In this document: positions 43,307 through 51,854 of the stretch, piece by piece
Position numbering within the stretch: the stretch's first letter is position 1
Layout: every line of letters starts with the position of its first letter
Assembly (NCBI RefSeq): GCF_000382885.1
Contig: NZ_CAVK010000024.1
Coordinates: forward strand, 1 to 64,000
DNA: 64,000 nt
Direction: 5' to 3'
DNA from: Sphingobium indicum BiD32
GTDB lineage: Bacteria; Pseudomonadota; Alphaproteobacteria; Sphingomonadales; Sphingomonadaceae
Program-made: the position numbers and the translations under genes
Notes under the pieces: model-generated
Told to the model about the DNA's origin: nothing
What the model saw: the letters and a program-made list of their open reading frames with translations, nothing else
Database searches by the model: none

Positions 43307-43514
43307 GTGAAGCCCCTTTGCGTCGCAGGTCCGTTCACCCCACCAGAACGGCATCTGCTCCAATTCATTAACCAAAAAACTTCTGAAGGTAAAAGGTTAA
43401 TTTTTCGCTAACCCGCAGAAATCCACGAGTCGCCAAAAAACGAATCTGTTTACAAAGAGTTGAAGCCGAAATGATTCCCAGCGAGTCAAGAAAGATTCAC
43501 CTGTGAAACGAACC
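43307..43514. promoter_or_regulatory. ctrA promoter region with five clustered GANTC sites and CtrA-like boxes
   Basis: This 208-base AT-rich interval lies between ctrA and the LysR gene, both on the minus strand. GANTC sites (CcrM methylation targets) occur at 43427, 43442, 43473, 43483 and 43494. TTAACC stands at 43368-43373, and TTAA-N7-CTAA at 43397-43411 is one base off the CtrA consensus TTAA-N7-TTAA. In Caulobacter, GANTC methylation and CtrA itself time ctrA promoters; the same logic is likely here. No start site can be placed exactly. Confidence 0.65.
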
Positions 43515-44408
43515 TTAGCAGCCATGATTGCGGGTGATGAAATCCAGCAGCGCATCGACGCGGGCAGGGCGCAGCCGGGAAGGTGGCGTGACGAGGTGTA
43601 GGCCAAATGGCGGCGCGCGCCAGTCGATCAGCAGTTCCTCCAGCTCGCCACTGGCCAGCGCGTCGCCGACGATGAAATCGGGCAGCCGGGCGATGCCGAC
43701 CCCGGCCCGCAGCGCAGGCAGCATCGCGTCGCCGCTATTGACCGTCAGGCGCGATCGGACCTGCACCACCACATTTTGCTGTCCCGGCCCGGTGAAGCGC
43801 CACACATCCGGGGTGGTGACATTGGAATAGCAGAAGCAGTCATGCCCGCTCAGATCGGACGGATGCACCGGCCTGCCGCGCGCCGCCAGATAGGCGGGCG
43901 AGGCGACGACATGGATGTTCACATCGGCCAGACGGCGCGCGCGCAGCGAACTGTCGGGCATGTCGGCGATGCGGATGGTGGCGTCCAGTCCCATCTCGAT
44001 CAGATCGATATGTGCGTCGGACAGATGCAGGTCGATGTCGACCAGCGGATGCTCCTGCGTGAAGCGGGCGATCAGCGGAGCGATGCGTTGCAGGCCAAAG
44101 CTCATCGGCGCGCCGAGCCGGACCACGCCGGACAGGTCGGCGGTTTCTTCCCGCGCAGCTTCCTCCGCCGCCTGCCCCTCCGCCAGGATGCGATGGGCAT
44201 GGTCGGCGAGCCGCTTGCCGCTTTCGGTCAGCGCCAGACGGCGGCTGGTGCGGTTGAACAGGCTGGTGTCGAGATGCTCTTCCAGCCGGGTCACGGCCTT
44301 GGACACGGTCGCCTTGGACACGCTCAGCGCCTTGGCCGCATCGGTGAAGCTGCGATGTTCCACCACGGCGGCGAACATCGCCCAGGCCTCAAAATCAGGT
44401 AGTCGCAT
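43515..44408 (-). CDS. LysR-family transcriptional regulator (probable pirin/WrbA-locus regulator)
   Basis: A 297-residue LysR regulator. Its winged helix-turn-helix is FAAVVEHRSFTDAAKALSVSKATVSKAVTRLEEHL. The ligand-binding domain runs from about residue 90 to the end. ATG 44408 places the HTH at the usual position; the longer frame to 44528 reads into the pirin promoter. It is divergent from the pirin gene across 106 bases. LysR-pirin divergence is common in proteobacteria and suggests control of the pirin-wrbA pair, perhaps in answer to quinone or oxidative stress (inference). Confidence 0.9.
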   Translation of the reverse strand: MRLPDFEAWAMFAAVVEHRSFTDAAKALSVSKATVSKAVTRLEEHLDTSLFNRTSRRLALTESGKRLADHAHRILAEGQAAEEAAREETADLSGVVRLGAPMSFGLQRIAPLIARFTQEHPLVDIDLHLSDAHIDLIEMGLDATIRIADMPDSSLRARRLADVNIHVVASPAYLAARGRPVHPSDLSGHDCFCYSNVTTPDVWRFTGPGQQNVVVQVRSRLTVNSGDAMLPALRAGVGIARLPDFIVGDALASGELEELLIDWRAPPFGLHLVTPPSRLRPARVDALLDFITRNHGC

Positions 44409-44514
44409 AGGGAAACAATCCGTTTCAATGCTGCTTGTTTCAGAAACGATGCTGAGGACTAAATTGGCGGAAAGCAAGCCGGAATGTCCGGTCGATATCT
44501 GGAAAGGCAAGGAT

Positions 44515-45234
44515 ATGAACACGCACACCGCAAACCGTATCGAGCGCCGCCCCTTCGCGTCGCTGGGCCACGCCGATCATGGCTGGCTGAACGCACGGCA
44601 CCATTTTTCGTTCGCCGATTATCATGACGAGGACCGCATGAACTGGGGCGCAATCCGGGTGTGGAATGATGACGAGATCGGCCCGCGTTCGGGCTTTCCG
44701 CCCCACCCCCATGCCGACATGGAAATCATCACCTATGTCCGCACCGGCGCGATCACCCACAAGGACAGTTTGGGTAATCAGGGGCGCACCGAAGCGGGCG
44801 ATGTTCAGGTGATGTCGGCCGGCACCGGCATCCGTCACGCCGAATATAATCTGGAGGATGAAACGACCACCCTGTTCCAGATCTGGGTCATTCCGCGCGC
44901 ACGCGGCGGCAGTCCAAGCTGGGGTGCCAAACCGTTTCCGCGCGGCGAGCGGTCAAGCAAGCTGGTCGTGCTGGCCAGCGGCTATGACGAGGACGCAGAA
45001 GCGCTGCGCATCCGCGCCGACGCCCGCCTGCTGGGCGGGACGATCAAGGCGGGCGACAGCGTGACCTATGACAGCGCGGACGGCCGCCATCTCTATCTGG
45101 TGCCGGCCACCGGACGGATCACGATCGACGGCGAGACGTACGAGGCACGCGACGGCGCGGCGATCATCGGCGGCGCGCCCATCACGATCACCGCGATCGA
45201 GGACGCCGAAATCGTCCTGGTCGACAGCATCTGA
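44515..45234 (+). CDS. Pirin family protein (YhaK/YhhW-like quercetinase type)
   Basis: A 239-residue bicupin. The metal ligands of the N-terminal cupin are H64 and H66 ([10 protein letters not shown]), H108 and E110 (GIRHAEYN). Relatives such as E. coli YhhW oxidise quercetin; others are redox-dependent regulators. ATG 44515 has GAAAGG 7 bases upstream and starts close to the conserved [23 protein letters not shown] region. It is divergent from a LysR regulator and is followed by a terminator and wrbA. The natural substrate is unknown. Confidence 0.9.
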   Translation: MNTHTANRIERRPFASLGHADHGWLNARHHFSFADYHDEDRMNWGAIRVWNDDEIGPRSGFPPHPHADMEIITYVRTGAITHKDSLGNQGRTEAGDVQVMSAGTGIRHAEYNLEDETTTLFQIWVIPRARGGSPSWGAKPFPRGERSSKLVVLASGYDEDAEALRIRADARLLGGTIKAGDSVTYDSADGRHLYLVPATGRITIDGETYEARDGAAIIGGAPITITAIEDAEIVLVDSI

Positions 45235-45270
45235 AGTTACCGGCCCGTCCTTCCCCCGGACGGGTCGGCC

Positions 45271-45321
45271 GCCGCCCGCGCGCTCTCCCCCCTCCCTTGC
45301 GCGGGCGGCATCCCTTTTTTT
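45271..45321 (+). terminator. Rho-independent terminator between pirin and wrbA genes
   Basis: An 11-bp GC-only stem (GCCGCCCGCGC at 45271-45281 with its complement at 45299-45309), then ATCCC and seven Ts (45315-45321). A smaller CCCGTCC/GGACGGG hairpin stands just upstream. It would limit readthrough from the pirin gene into wrbA, so wrbA may need its own promoter or depend on partial readthrough. Confidence 0.8.
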
Positions 45322-45344
45322 CCCATCCTTCAAGGAGATACATC

Positions 45345-45944
45345 ATGGCTAAGGTTCTGATCCTTTATTATTCCTCCTACGGTCACATCGAAATGATGGC
45401 CAAGGCCGTTGCCGAAGGCGCAGCCGAAGCGGGCGCACAGGTCGACATAAGGCGCGTACCCGAAACCGCGCCGCTCGAAGTCGCGAAGAACGCGCATTTC
45501 AAGCTGGATCAGGACGCCCCGGTCGCGACCGTCGCAGAACTGGCCGATTATGACGCGATCATCATCGGCACCGGCACCCGCTTTGGCCGGATGTCGAGCC
45601 AGATGGCCGCGTTCCTCGACCAGGCTGGCGGCCTGTGGGCGCGCGGCGCGCTGAACGGCAAGGTCGGCGGCGCCTTCACCTCAACCGCCAGCCAGCATGG
45701 CGGACAGGAAACCACGCTCTTCTCGATCATCACCAACCTGCTGCATTTCGGCATGACCATCGTGGGTCTGGACTATGGCTTTCAGGGCCAGATGGGTGTG
45801 GACAAGGTGCGCGGCGGATCGCCCTATGGCGCGACTACGCTGGCCGATGGCGATGGCAGCCGCCAGCCGTCGGCAGAGGAACTGGACGGCGCCCGCTATC
45901 AGGGCCGCCGGATCGCCGAAACCGCGATCAAGCTGCACGGCTGA
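45345..45944 (+). CDS. wrbA: NAD(P)H:quinone oxidoreductase, WrbA type
   Basis: A 199-residue flavodoxin-like protein that reduces quinones by two electrons and guards against redox cycling. The phosphate-binding loop is [22 protein letters not shown]. The FMN-contact segments are [13 protein letters not shown] and [14 protein letters not shown], both diagnostic of WrbA. CAAGGAG lies 8 bases before the ATG. It follows the pirin gene on the same strand, with a terminator in between, and ends in a strong terminator at 46024. Confidence 0.95.
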   Translation: MAKVLILYYSSYGHIEMMAKAVAEGAAEAGAQVDIRRVPETAPLEVAKNAHFKLDQDAPVATVAELADYDAIIIGTGTRFGRMSSQMAAFLDQAGGLWARGALNGKVGGAFTSTASQHGGQETTLFSIITNLLHFGMTIVGLDYGFQGQMGVDKVRGGSPYGATTLADGDGSRQPSAEELDGARYQGRRIAETAIKLHG

Positions 45945-46023
45945 CGGCTATCGGCTGACCACATCGTCTATGGACTGCAGCCTGCCGCGCCTTCGGGTCG
46001 TACCAAAGGTTGAGGCAAGCCGC

Positions 46024-46065
46024 AGGAGGCTGGCGCGTTAGGACTGTGCGCCAGCCTCCTCTTTT
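46024..46065 (+). terminator. Rho-independent terminator of wrbA
   Basis: A perfect 13-bp stem (AGGAGGCTGGCGC at 46024-46036 with its complement at 46048-46060), an 11-base loop and CTTTT. It stands between the convergent wrbA and S9 peptidase genes, 5 bases from the S9 stop. The T-run serves the plus strand. Confidence 0.9.
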
Positions 46066-46070
46066 ATGGC

Positions 46071-48050
46071 CTATTTCCCCGCCGCAAGAAGAAAGTCCGC
46101 GCTCTTCTGCAACATGTCGGCGCGCGCATCGCTGTCGTTCAGACTGTGGGTCAGCCCGTCATAAATGACCAACTGGCTGCGCTTGCCCGCCCCTTCCAGC
46201 TTGCCCTGCATTATCTTCGCCTGCGTGATGTCGACATTGCCATCATTGGTGCCGTGGAACATCAGAACAGGCGCGCGGAATTGCGCGGCATGGCTGGAGG
46301 GGGAAGCTTCCTCGGCTTCCGCCCCGGTGCCCATCCGCTGCTGTTGCACCAGATAGCTGCTGTCAAACTGCGCGCGTCGCAGTCGATCGCCAAAGTCAGT
46401 AACGGGTGCGATTGCAACGACCGCCTTGAACAGGTCAGGGTCAATCACCTGCGCCTGTAATGCCGCATAGCCGCCATAGGACCAGCCAGCGATGGTCAGC
46501 TTGGCCGGATCGGCAATGCCCTGCGCCACCAGCCAGCGCCCGGCATCGACCACATCGTTGATCGCCGTGCGCCAGGACCGATAGCCATTGCGCATTAGCC
46601 ATTGCTCACCAAAGCCCGCCGATCCGCGAAATTGCGGCTGGATCACAACAAAGCCGCGCGCCGCATAATATTGGACCATCCAGTCAAAACCCCATTCGTC
46701 GCGCGATTCCGGGCCGCCATGGGGCAGGACGATCGCTGGCAGCCCTTTGGCCGTCTCCTTGCCCGGTGGCAGTGTCAGATAGGCCGGGATGGTGACGCCA
46801 TCGGCGGCCTTGAAACTGACCGGCTTCATCGTCGCGAGTTGGCGATCGGCCAGTTCAGGACGATCGGGCATCAGTGGCGATAATTTGCGCGCCGTACGGT
46901 CAAACAGATAATATTGGCCGGGATCGACATCACTGCCTGCCCACACCAGCACCTTCTGCCCATCGCTGCTCATGTCGCCGATATGGATGGCCTTGCCACC
47001 CAGCGCCTTGCCCAGCGATGTGACCAGCGATGACGCAGCCGGATCAAAATAGACCGCCTCGCGATGTTCGAGCGCATAGCTTGCCCCCACAACCCGCCGG
47101 TCGCGCCCGACCCGGATCAACCCGGTGACATCGACCTGCGGATGAGCAAAGACGACTTTCTTTTCCAGGCCGGGATCAAGCGCGATCGACACCAGCGCGT
47201 CGCGACCGTTGGTCTTTTCAAAGCCGTAGGCGATGTTCTTCTGCGGATCGACGGCGAGCGGATAGAAACCGCTATTGTCACGCACATCATAGGTGGACAG
47301 GTCGCTCCAGCCGCTCTTGCCCTGCGGCCTATAAAGGAACTTATAAGTCCCCTTGGAATAGCCCGTTCCCTTGATCTCTTGCAGACCCATGACCCGGACG
47401 GTGCCGACGCCATCGGAGACATAGTCGATCGCCAATTTTGTCGGCGTTTCAATCCGCTTACTGCTGCCATTGCGGGTATCGATCCGATCGACGCCCAAGC
47501 CATCCAGCCGCTTTTCTACAAGGCTACCGATCTTGGCTTCTGGAACATAAGAACGCGTCATTAGTATCGCTCCGTCCTCGCCGGGCAACAAATCGACGAT
47601 GTCTCCGCCGCGAAAATCGTAGGACAGCGCATTCTGGCCACGCCGCTGGCTCAGTAGCTTGGCATTGCCGCCCGACGCATCGACGGCGAAAACATTGCTG
47701 AACCCGTAAACATCATCGGCGTATCGGGTCTCGCCATAAATCTGGCAGGCGAGCCGGGTAGCGGCGACCCAATCACAACGCGACAGATATTCCGGCTTGC
47801 CAGTCGTCGTCGCCGCGACAACCAGTTCCGCGCCTTCCTTCGCCTCCAGCACATAAGCGCGGCTGCTTCGTCCCGGTCCGGCGGAAACCAGCGCAATTTT
47901 CGATCCATCAGGCGAGATGCTGGCCGAAATCACCGTCTCACGCGCGCCAAACGCCTTGGCCAGCGCGTCGGGCGACGTTTGGGCGAGCGCCCCCTGTGCG
48001 GTTCCTGTTGCCAGAGCCGCCATTATCATTGCCTTGCCGAAACGGACCAT
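46071..48050 (-). CDS. Exported S9-family (prolyl oligopeptidase-like) peptidase
   Basis: A 659-residue exported serine peptidase. A signal peptide (MIMAALATGTAQGALA) is followed by a beta-propeller domain and a C-terminal alpha/beta hydrolase domain. The nucleophile is the Ser of GWSYGGYAA near residue 521, the acid is the Asp of HGTNDGNVD near 603, and the His is in DGLTHSLND near 637. HGGPESRDEWGFDWMVQY is the usual entry to the hydrolase part. Members release acyl or dipeptides from oligopeptides. It is divergent from the M28 peptidase across 150 bases, so both peptide-degrading enzymes could share control. Confidence 0.92.
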   Translation of the reverse strand: MVRFGKAMIMAALATGTAQGALAQTSPDALAKAFGARETVISASISPDGSKIALVSAGPGRSSRAYVLEAKEGAELVVAATTTGKPEYLSRCDWVAATRLACQIYGETRYADDVYGFSNVFAVDASGGNAKLLSQRRGQNALSYDFRGGDIVDLLPGEDGAILMTRSYVPEAKIGSLVEKRLDGLGVDRIDTRNGSSKRIETPTKLAIDYVSDGVGTVRVMGLQEIKGTGYSKGTYKFLYRPQGKSGWSDLSTYDVRDNSGFYPLAVDPQKNIAYGFEKTNGRDALVSIALDPGLEKKVVFAHPQVDVTGLIRVGRDRRVVGASYALEHREAVYFDPAASSLVTSLGKALGGKAIHIGDMSSDGQKVLVWAGSDVDPGQYYLFDRTARKLSPLMPDRPELADRQLATMKPVSFKAADGVTIPAYLTLPPGKETAKGLPAIVLPHGGPESRDEWGFDWMVQYYAARGFVVIQPQFRGSAGFGEQWLMRNGYRSWRTAINDVVDAGRWLVAQGIADPAKLTIAGWSYGGYAALQAQVIDPDLFKAVVAIAPVTDFGDRLRRAQFDSSYLVQQQRMGTGAEAEEASPSSHAAQFRAPVLMFHGTNDGNVDITQAKIMQGKLEGAGKRSQLVIYDGLTHSLNDSDARADMLQKSADFLLAAGK

Positions 48051-48200
48051 GCCACGTCTTCCCCCAATTTCTTGCCGTGCGTTCAGGGGCTAAGCGAAGC
48101 AGGTAGATGGCGCAACCGCCTTGCTTGCCCTTCCCCCCGCACAGTGGCATCACGGGGCATCACAATCGTATAACAATGATTTTTTGAGGGATATGCCCTG

Positions 48201-49892
48201 ATGCGAACGTCTTTGCTGGCCATTGCCGCCGCCCTTGCCCTGCCCATGATCCTGACCGCCTGCGCCACCGATGGCGCGGATGCGCCGCCAGCTTCAGCAT
48301 CGGCCAGGCCCGCTGCGGTCGAACCGTCGATCGACACGATGAAGCGGCTGGTGAAGGAATTGTCGTCGGACGCCTATGAGGGCCGCGCGCCCGGCTCGGC
48401 TGGCGAGGAAAAGACGCTGGCGCTGCTCGCCGCCGAGTTCGGCAAGCTGGGCCTCAAACCCGGCAACAAGGGCAGCTGGTTTCAGGATGTCCCGCTGGTC
48501 GAGATCAATGCGAAGAATGTATCGCCGCTCAGCTTCACCGGCGGCAAGAACGCGATCAGCGCGACCTATGGCCCGGAAATGGTCGTCGGCACCTATCGCA
48601 CCACCCAGCCCAAGATCGCGGTCAAGGACAGCCCGGTGGTGTTCGTGGGCTATGGCATCAACGCGCCTGAAAAGGGGTGGAACGACTATGCCGGGGTCGA
48701 TGTGAAGGGCAAGACGGTCATCATCCTGGTCAATGATCCCGATTATGAGACGCCGGGGCTGACCGGGCCGTTCAATGGCCGGGCAATGACCTATTATGGC
48801 CGCTGGACCTATAAATATGAGGAAGCAGCGCGTCAGGGGGCAGCCGCCGCGATCATTGTCCATGACACGGTGCCGGCCGCCTATGGCTGGAATGTCGTGC
48901 AGTCGAGCTGGACCGGGGCGCAGCATGTCGCCGACAGCGCGGACGGCAATGCGGGGCTGTCGTCCGCGATCGGCTGGATCCAGAAGGACAAGGCGGCGGC
49001 CCTGTTCGCCAGTGCCGGGCTGGACCTGAACGCGCAGATGGCGGCGGCCAAGAAGCCGGGGTTCAAGGCAGTGCCGCTGGGCGCAGTCAAGGCGTCGGTG
49101 TCGTTCGACAACGACCTGCGCAAACATATGTCGAAGAATGTCGTGGCGCTGCTGCCCGGCAAGACGCGGCCTGACGACTATGTCCTCTACAGCGCGCATT
49201 GGGACCATCTGGGCCGCTGCCAGGCCGCGCCCGATGGTGACGACATCTGCAACGGTGCGGTCGACAATGCGACCGGGACCGCCGCGCTGGTGGCGCTGGC
49301 GGAGGCCAATGTGAAGGCCGGACCGACCGACCGCAGCCAGGTGTTTCTGGCGGTGACGGCAGAGGAATCGGGGCTATTGGGATCAGCCTATTATGGCAGC
49401 AATCCGGTGTTCCCCTTCGCGCAGACCGTAGGCGGCGTGAATATGGACGCCCTCTCGGTCGCGGGTCTTGCCAAGAATGTCGTGGTGATCGGCAAGGGCA
49501 AGTCGCAGCTCGACGCCTATCTCGACCGGGCGCTGGGCGCGCAGGGGCGCGTTGCAACCTTGGAGCCGACGCCGGAGAAGGGTTATTATTACCGATCGGA
49601 TCATTTCAGCTTCGCCAAACACGGCCTGCCGATGCTCTATTTCGAGGGTGGCGAGGATCTGGTGACCGGCGGCACGACGGCGGGCATGGCTGCGGCGGAG
49701 GATTATACCAGGAACCGCTATCACGGGCCGAAGGATGAATATGATCCCAATTGGGACTGGACCGGGGTGCTGGCCGACCTGAAACTCTATTACACTGTAG
49801 GCCGCGACCTGGCGACCGGCAGCGACTGGCCCAACTGGGTCGAGGGCGACGAATTCCGGGGCATTCGCGACAAGGACCGGGCTGGGAAGTAA
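48201..49892 (+). CDS. M28-family zinc aminopeptidase lipoprotein
   Basis: A 563-residue lipoprotein. The lipobox is LTAC (Cys 21). The two-zinc site is visible in order: H of SAHWDHLG (near 331), bridging D of GAVDNATG (near 353), E-E of TAEESG (386-388), D of NMDALS (near 415) and H of YHGPKDEY (near 507). An inserted PA-like domain occupies roughly 130-290. GAGGGA lies 9 bases before the ATG. It is expected to trim peptides in the periplasm. It is divergent from the S9 peptidase gene. Confidence 0.93.
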   Translation: MRTSLLAIAAALALPMILTACATDGADAPPASASARPAAVEPSIDTMKRLVKELSSDAYEGRAPGSAGEEKTLALLAAEFGKLGLKPGNKGSWFQDVPLVEINAKNVSPLSFTGGKNAISATYGPEMVVGTYRTTQPKIAVKDSPVVFVGYGINAPEKGWNDYAGVDVKGKTVIILVNDPDYETPGLTGPFNGRAMTYYGRWTYKYEEAARQGAAAAIIVHDTVPAAYGWNVVQSSWTGAQHVADSADGNAGLSSAIGWIQKDKAAALFASAGLDLNAQMAAAKKPGFKAVPLGAVKASVSFDNDLRKHMSKNVVALLPGKTRPDDYVLYSAHWDHLGRCQAAPDGDDICNGAVDNATGTAALVALAEANVKAGPTDRSQVFLAVTAEESGLLGSAYYGSNPVFPFAQTVGGVNMDALSVAGLAKNVVVIGKGKSQLDAYLDRALGAQGRVATLEPTPEKGYYYRSDHFSFAKHGLPMLYFEGGEDLVTGGTTAGMAAAEDYTRNRYHGPKDEYDPNWDWTGVLADLKLYYTVGRDLATGSDWPNWVEGDEFRGIRDKDRAGK

Positions 49893-49905
49893 TCTAACTC
49901 TACCT

Positions 49906-49979
49906 CCGTTCGCTTCGAGCGTAGTCGAGAAGCCGCAAACACCGGCTATGCGTTTCTCGACTTCGCTCGAAACGAACGG
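49906..49979. repeat. Long inverted repeat between convergent genes
   Basis: Arms 49906-49934 and 49951-49979 are near-perfect reverse complements (CCGTTCGCTTCGAGCG against CGCTCGAAACGAACGG, and GTCGAGAA against TTCTCGAC) around a 16-base loop. It lies between the M28 gene and the convergent DUF6265-like gene, where it can end transcription from both sides. It differs in sequence from the repeats at 38049 and 63861 but is the same kind of element. Confidence 0.75.
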
Positions 49980-49991
49980 AATTTGGAGACT

Positions 49992-50435
49992 TCACTCCCC
50001 CATCGGCGCGTAGGACCAGCCTTGCTTTTCGCTACCGTCGATCTTCGAGATTTCGGCCTTGAGCAGCTTCTCCTCACGCCAGTAGCGGATGCGCTGGGGA
50101 TAATCATGGGCAGCGTTGGCAAACACGATCTCGGTCGCGCTCTGCGATTCTATGGCGAAGCGCGCGGCGCGCGCGCCCTTGGGCGATGCGTAGAAGGCGA
50201 TGCTGCCGTCGGGGTCGATCTGGATGCGGGTCTGTTCCCAAAATTCCAGCGTGGTCCCCTTCCCCGTGCGCGCCGCGCCCAGCAATATGCCACCGCGCGG
50301 GCCGGACCAAAATTCCTCTGACCAGTTCTCACCGTTGCGTTCCACCCATGCCCCCGCGATCCAGCCGGGCAGTTCGCCCGCCTGCACCGCCAAAGGCGTC
50401 ATCGCCAGCATGAGGCCCATGATTAGTGCGCGCAT
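49992..50435 (-). CDS. Small exported protein, DUF6265-like
   Basis: A 147-residue protein with a signal peptide ending AVQA|G (residue 19). The mature part has LPGWIAGAWVERNGENWSEEFWSGPRGGILLGAART and, near the end, FANAAHDYPQRIRYWRE. These resemble the DUF6265 family, predicted beta-barrel periplasmic proteins of unknown function. GGGGAG lies 8 bases before the ATG. It is convergent with the M28 peptidase across an inverted repeat, and about 100 bases from the divergent aguA start. No catalytic motif is seen. Confidence 0.7.
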   Translation of the reverse strand: MRALIMGLMLAMTPLAVQAGELPGWIAGAWVERNGENWSEEFWSGPRGGILLGAARTGKGTTLEFWEQTRIQIDPDGSIAFYASPKGARAARFAIESQSATEIVFANAAHDYPQRIRYWREEKLLKAEISKIDGSEKQGWSYAPMGE

Positions 50436-50532
50436 ACCCTGTTCTCCCCTGTCCAGACCGGACGCACCACGCTATGGAGCGCCCCGACCCCTATATCACG
50501 CATCGCCGTGCCCGCCGAGTAAGGACAGACAG

Positions 50533-51525
50533 ATGACATTCCGCATGCCCGCTGAATGGGCACCGCACGACTGGACCTGGATCGGCTTTCCGACCAACCC
50601 CGCCGAATGGCCCGGCGCGTTCGAGGATGCGCGGGCGCAGATCGCTGCCTTCGCCAGCGCGCTCCACGCCGGGGGCAAGGGCGAAGATGTCCGGCTCGTT
50701 GTCGCCAACGCAGCGGACGCGGACGCTGCGCGCGCCCTGGTCGCGCCGGGCGTCACGATCGTCGAGCAGAGACTGGGCGACGTCTGGCTGCGCGATACCG
50801 CGCCAATCGCGGTGCTGAACAGGGGAGCGCGGGCACTGGTCGATTTCGGCTTCAACGGCTGGGGCGGCAAATATCAGATGCCGGGGGACGAGGATATCGG
50901 CGCGCGGCTGGCCGCGACCACCGGCCTGCCGACATCGACCCAGCATTGGATATTCGAGGGCGGCGCGGTCGACACCGATGGCACCGGCCTGTTCGTGACC
51001 ACCGAGCAATGCCTGCTCAACCCCAATCGCAATCCCGGCCTCGACCGGGGGAAGATCGAAACGTTGCTGGCCGGCAGCCTTGGCCTGTCCGACATGCTGT
51101 GGCTGGGCGACGGGTTGCTGAACGATCATACCGACGGCCATGTCGACAATCTGGCGCGCTTCGTGGGCGAAGGCCTGCTGGCGCTGCCGATCGCCACGAC
51201 CGATGACGATCCTAACGCGGCGATCTACGCCGATGCACGCGCGCGGGCCAGAGCGCATGGCTTGGACGTCGTGGACATCCCCTCGCCCGGCCTGGTGATC
51301 GTGGATGGCGAGCCGATCCCGGCCAGCTACATGAATTTCTACATCGGCAACGCAACCGTCATCGTGCCTGTCTATGGCCAGCCCAATGATCAGGCGGCGC
51401 TCGATACGCTCGCGCCTTTCTTTCCGGGCCGGGATATTGTCGGCCTGGGCAGCGACGCCATATTGTCGGGCGGCGGCAGCTTCCACTGTTGCAGCCAGCA
51501 GATGCCCACAAAGGGTGACCAATGA
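50533..51525 (+). CDS. aguA: Agmatine deiminase
   Basis: A 330-residue guanidino-group-modifying enzyme converting agmatine to N-carbamoylputrescine and ammonia. Signatures are MPAEWAPHDWTWIGFP at the start, GDVWLRDTAPI, LNDHTDGHVDNLARF and the catalytic Cys in GGSFHCCSQQMP (C319 or C320). ATG 50533 has AAGGA 7 bases upstream; a longer frame reaching 50200 reads across the divergent gene and is not real. Its stop overlaps the start of a small TonB-C-like gene (ATGA), beyond which lies aguB. Confidence 0.93.
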   Translation: MTFRMPAEWAPHDWTWIGFPTNPAEWPGAFEDARAQIAAFASALHAGGKGEDVRLVVANAADADAARALVAPGVTIVEQRLGDVWLRDTAPIAVLNRGARALVDFGFNGWGGKYQMPGDEDIGARLAATTGLPTSTQHWIFEGGAVDTDGTGLFVTTEQCLLNPNRNPGLDRGKIETLLAGSLGLSDMLWLGDGLLNDHTDGHVDNLARFVGEGLLALPIATTDDDPNAAIYADARARARAHGLDVVDIPSPGLVIVDGEPIPASYMNFYIGNATVIVPVYGQPNDQAALDTLAPFFPGRDIVGLGSDAILSGGGSFHCCSQQMPTKGDQ

Positions 51526-51854
51526 GACTGAAAGCCGGCCTTCCACTTATAGCGATTCTGAGTTCCCTCTCCTCCGGCGCCATTTCCCAAGGTGGTGGAG
51601 CCACCACCGAAGGTTATTCTAAGCTAGCTTTACGAGAGGAACGCGAAGCAAGTTTGCATTTCAAAGTCGCTATAGGCGCTGAAGGCATAGCGAAGGATTG
51701 CACCGTCACACAGAGTTCTGGTTCGCAAGAATTAGACGATGCGGCCTGCAAGATAATTATGAAACGTGCTCATTTTAAACCAGCCCGGAACGCCAAAGGT
51801 GAGCCGGTTGAAGATGTCTACGAAAGCCGCTTTGTCTGGAGAGTTCCGCAATGA
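51522..51854 (+). CDS. Small exported TonB C-terminal-domain-like protein, atypical codon use
   Basis: A 110-residue protein. After a hydrophobic N-terminus (signal-like, to about residue 22) it has a TonB C-terminal pattern: LHFKVAIGAEGIAKDCTVTQSSGS, ELDDAACKIIMKRAHFKPARN and SRFVWRVPQ. It lacks the TonB transmembrane anchor-plus-proline spacer, so it is a stand-alone domain. Codons ATA (four times), AGA, TTA and CTA are frequent here but rare in its neighbours. It overlaps aguA and aguB with ATGA at both ends; removing it would restore direct aguA-aguB coupling. This points to insertion of foreign DNA. A link to polyamines is not evident. Confidence 0.75.
   Translation: MRLKAGLPLIAILSSLSSGAISQGGGATTEGYSKLALREEREASLHFKVAIGAEGIAKDCTVTQSSGSQELDDAACKIIMKRAHFKPARNAKGEPVEDVYESRFVWRVPQ

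Noticed and set aside
50200-50532. N-terminal extension of aguA by 111 codons
   Set aside because: It runs across the divergent DUF6265-like gene, has no homology to agmatine deiminase, and the ATG at 50533 has AAGGA at good distance.
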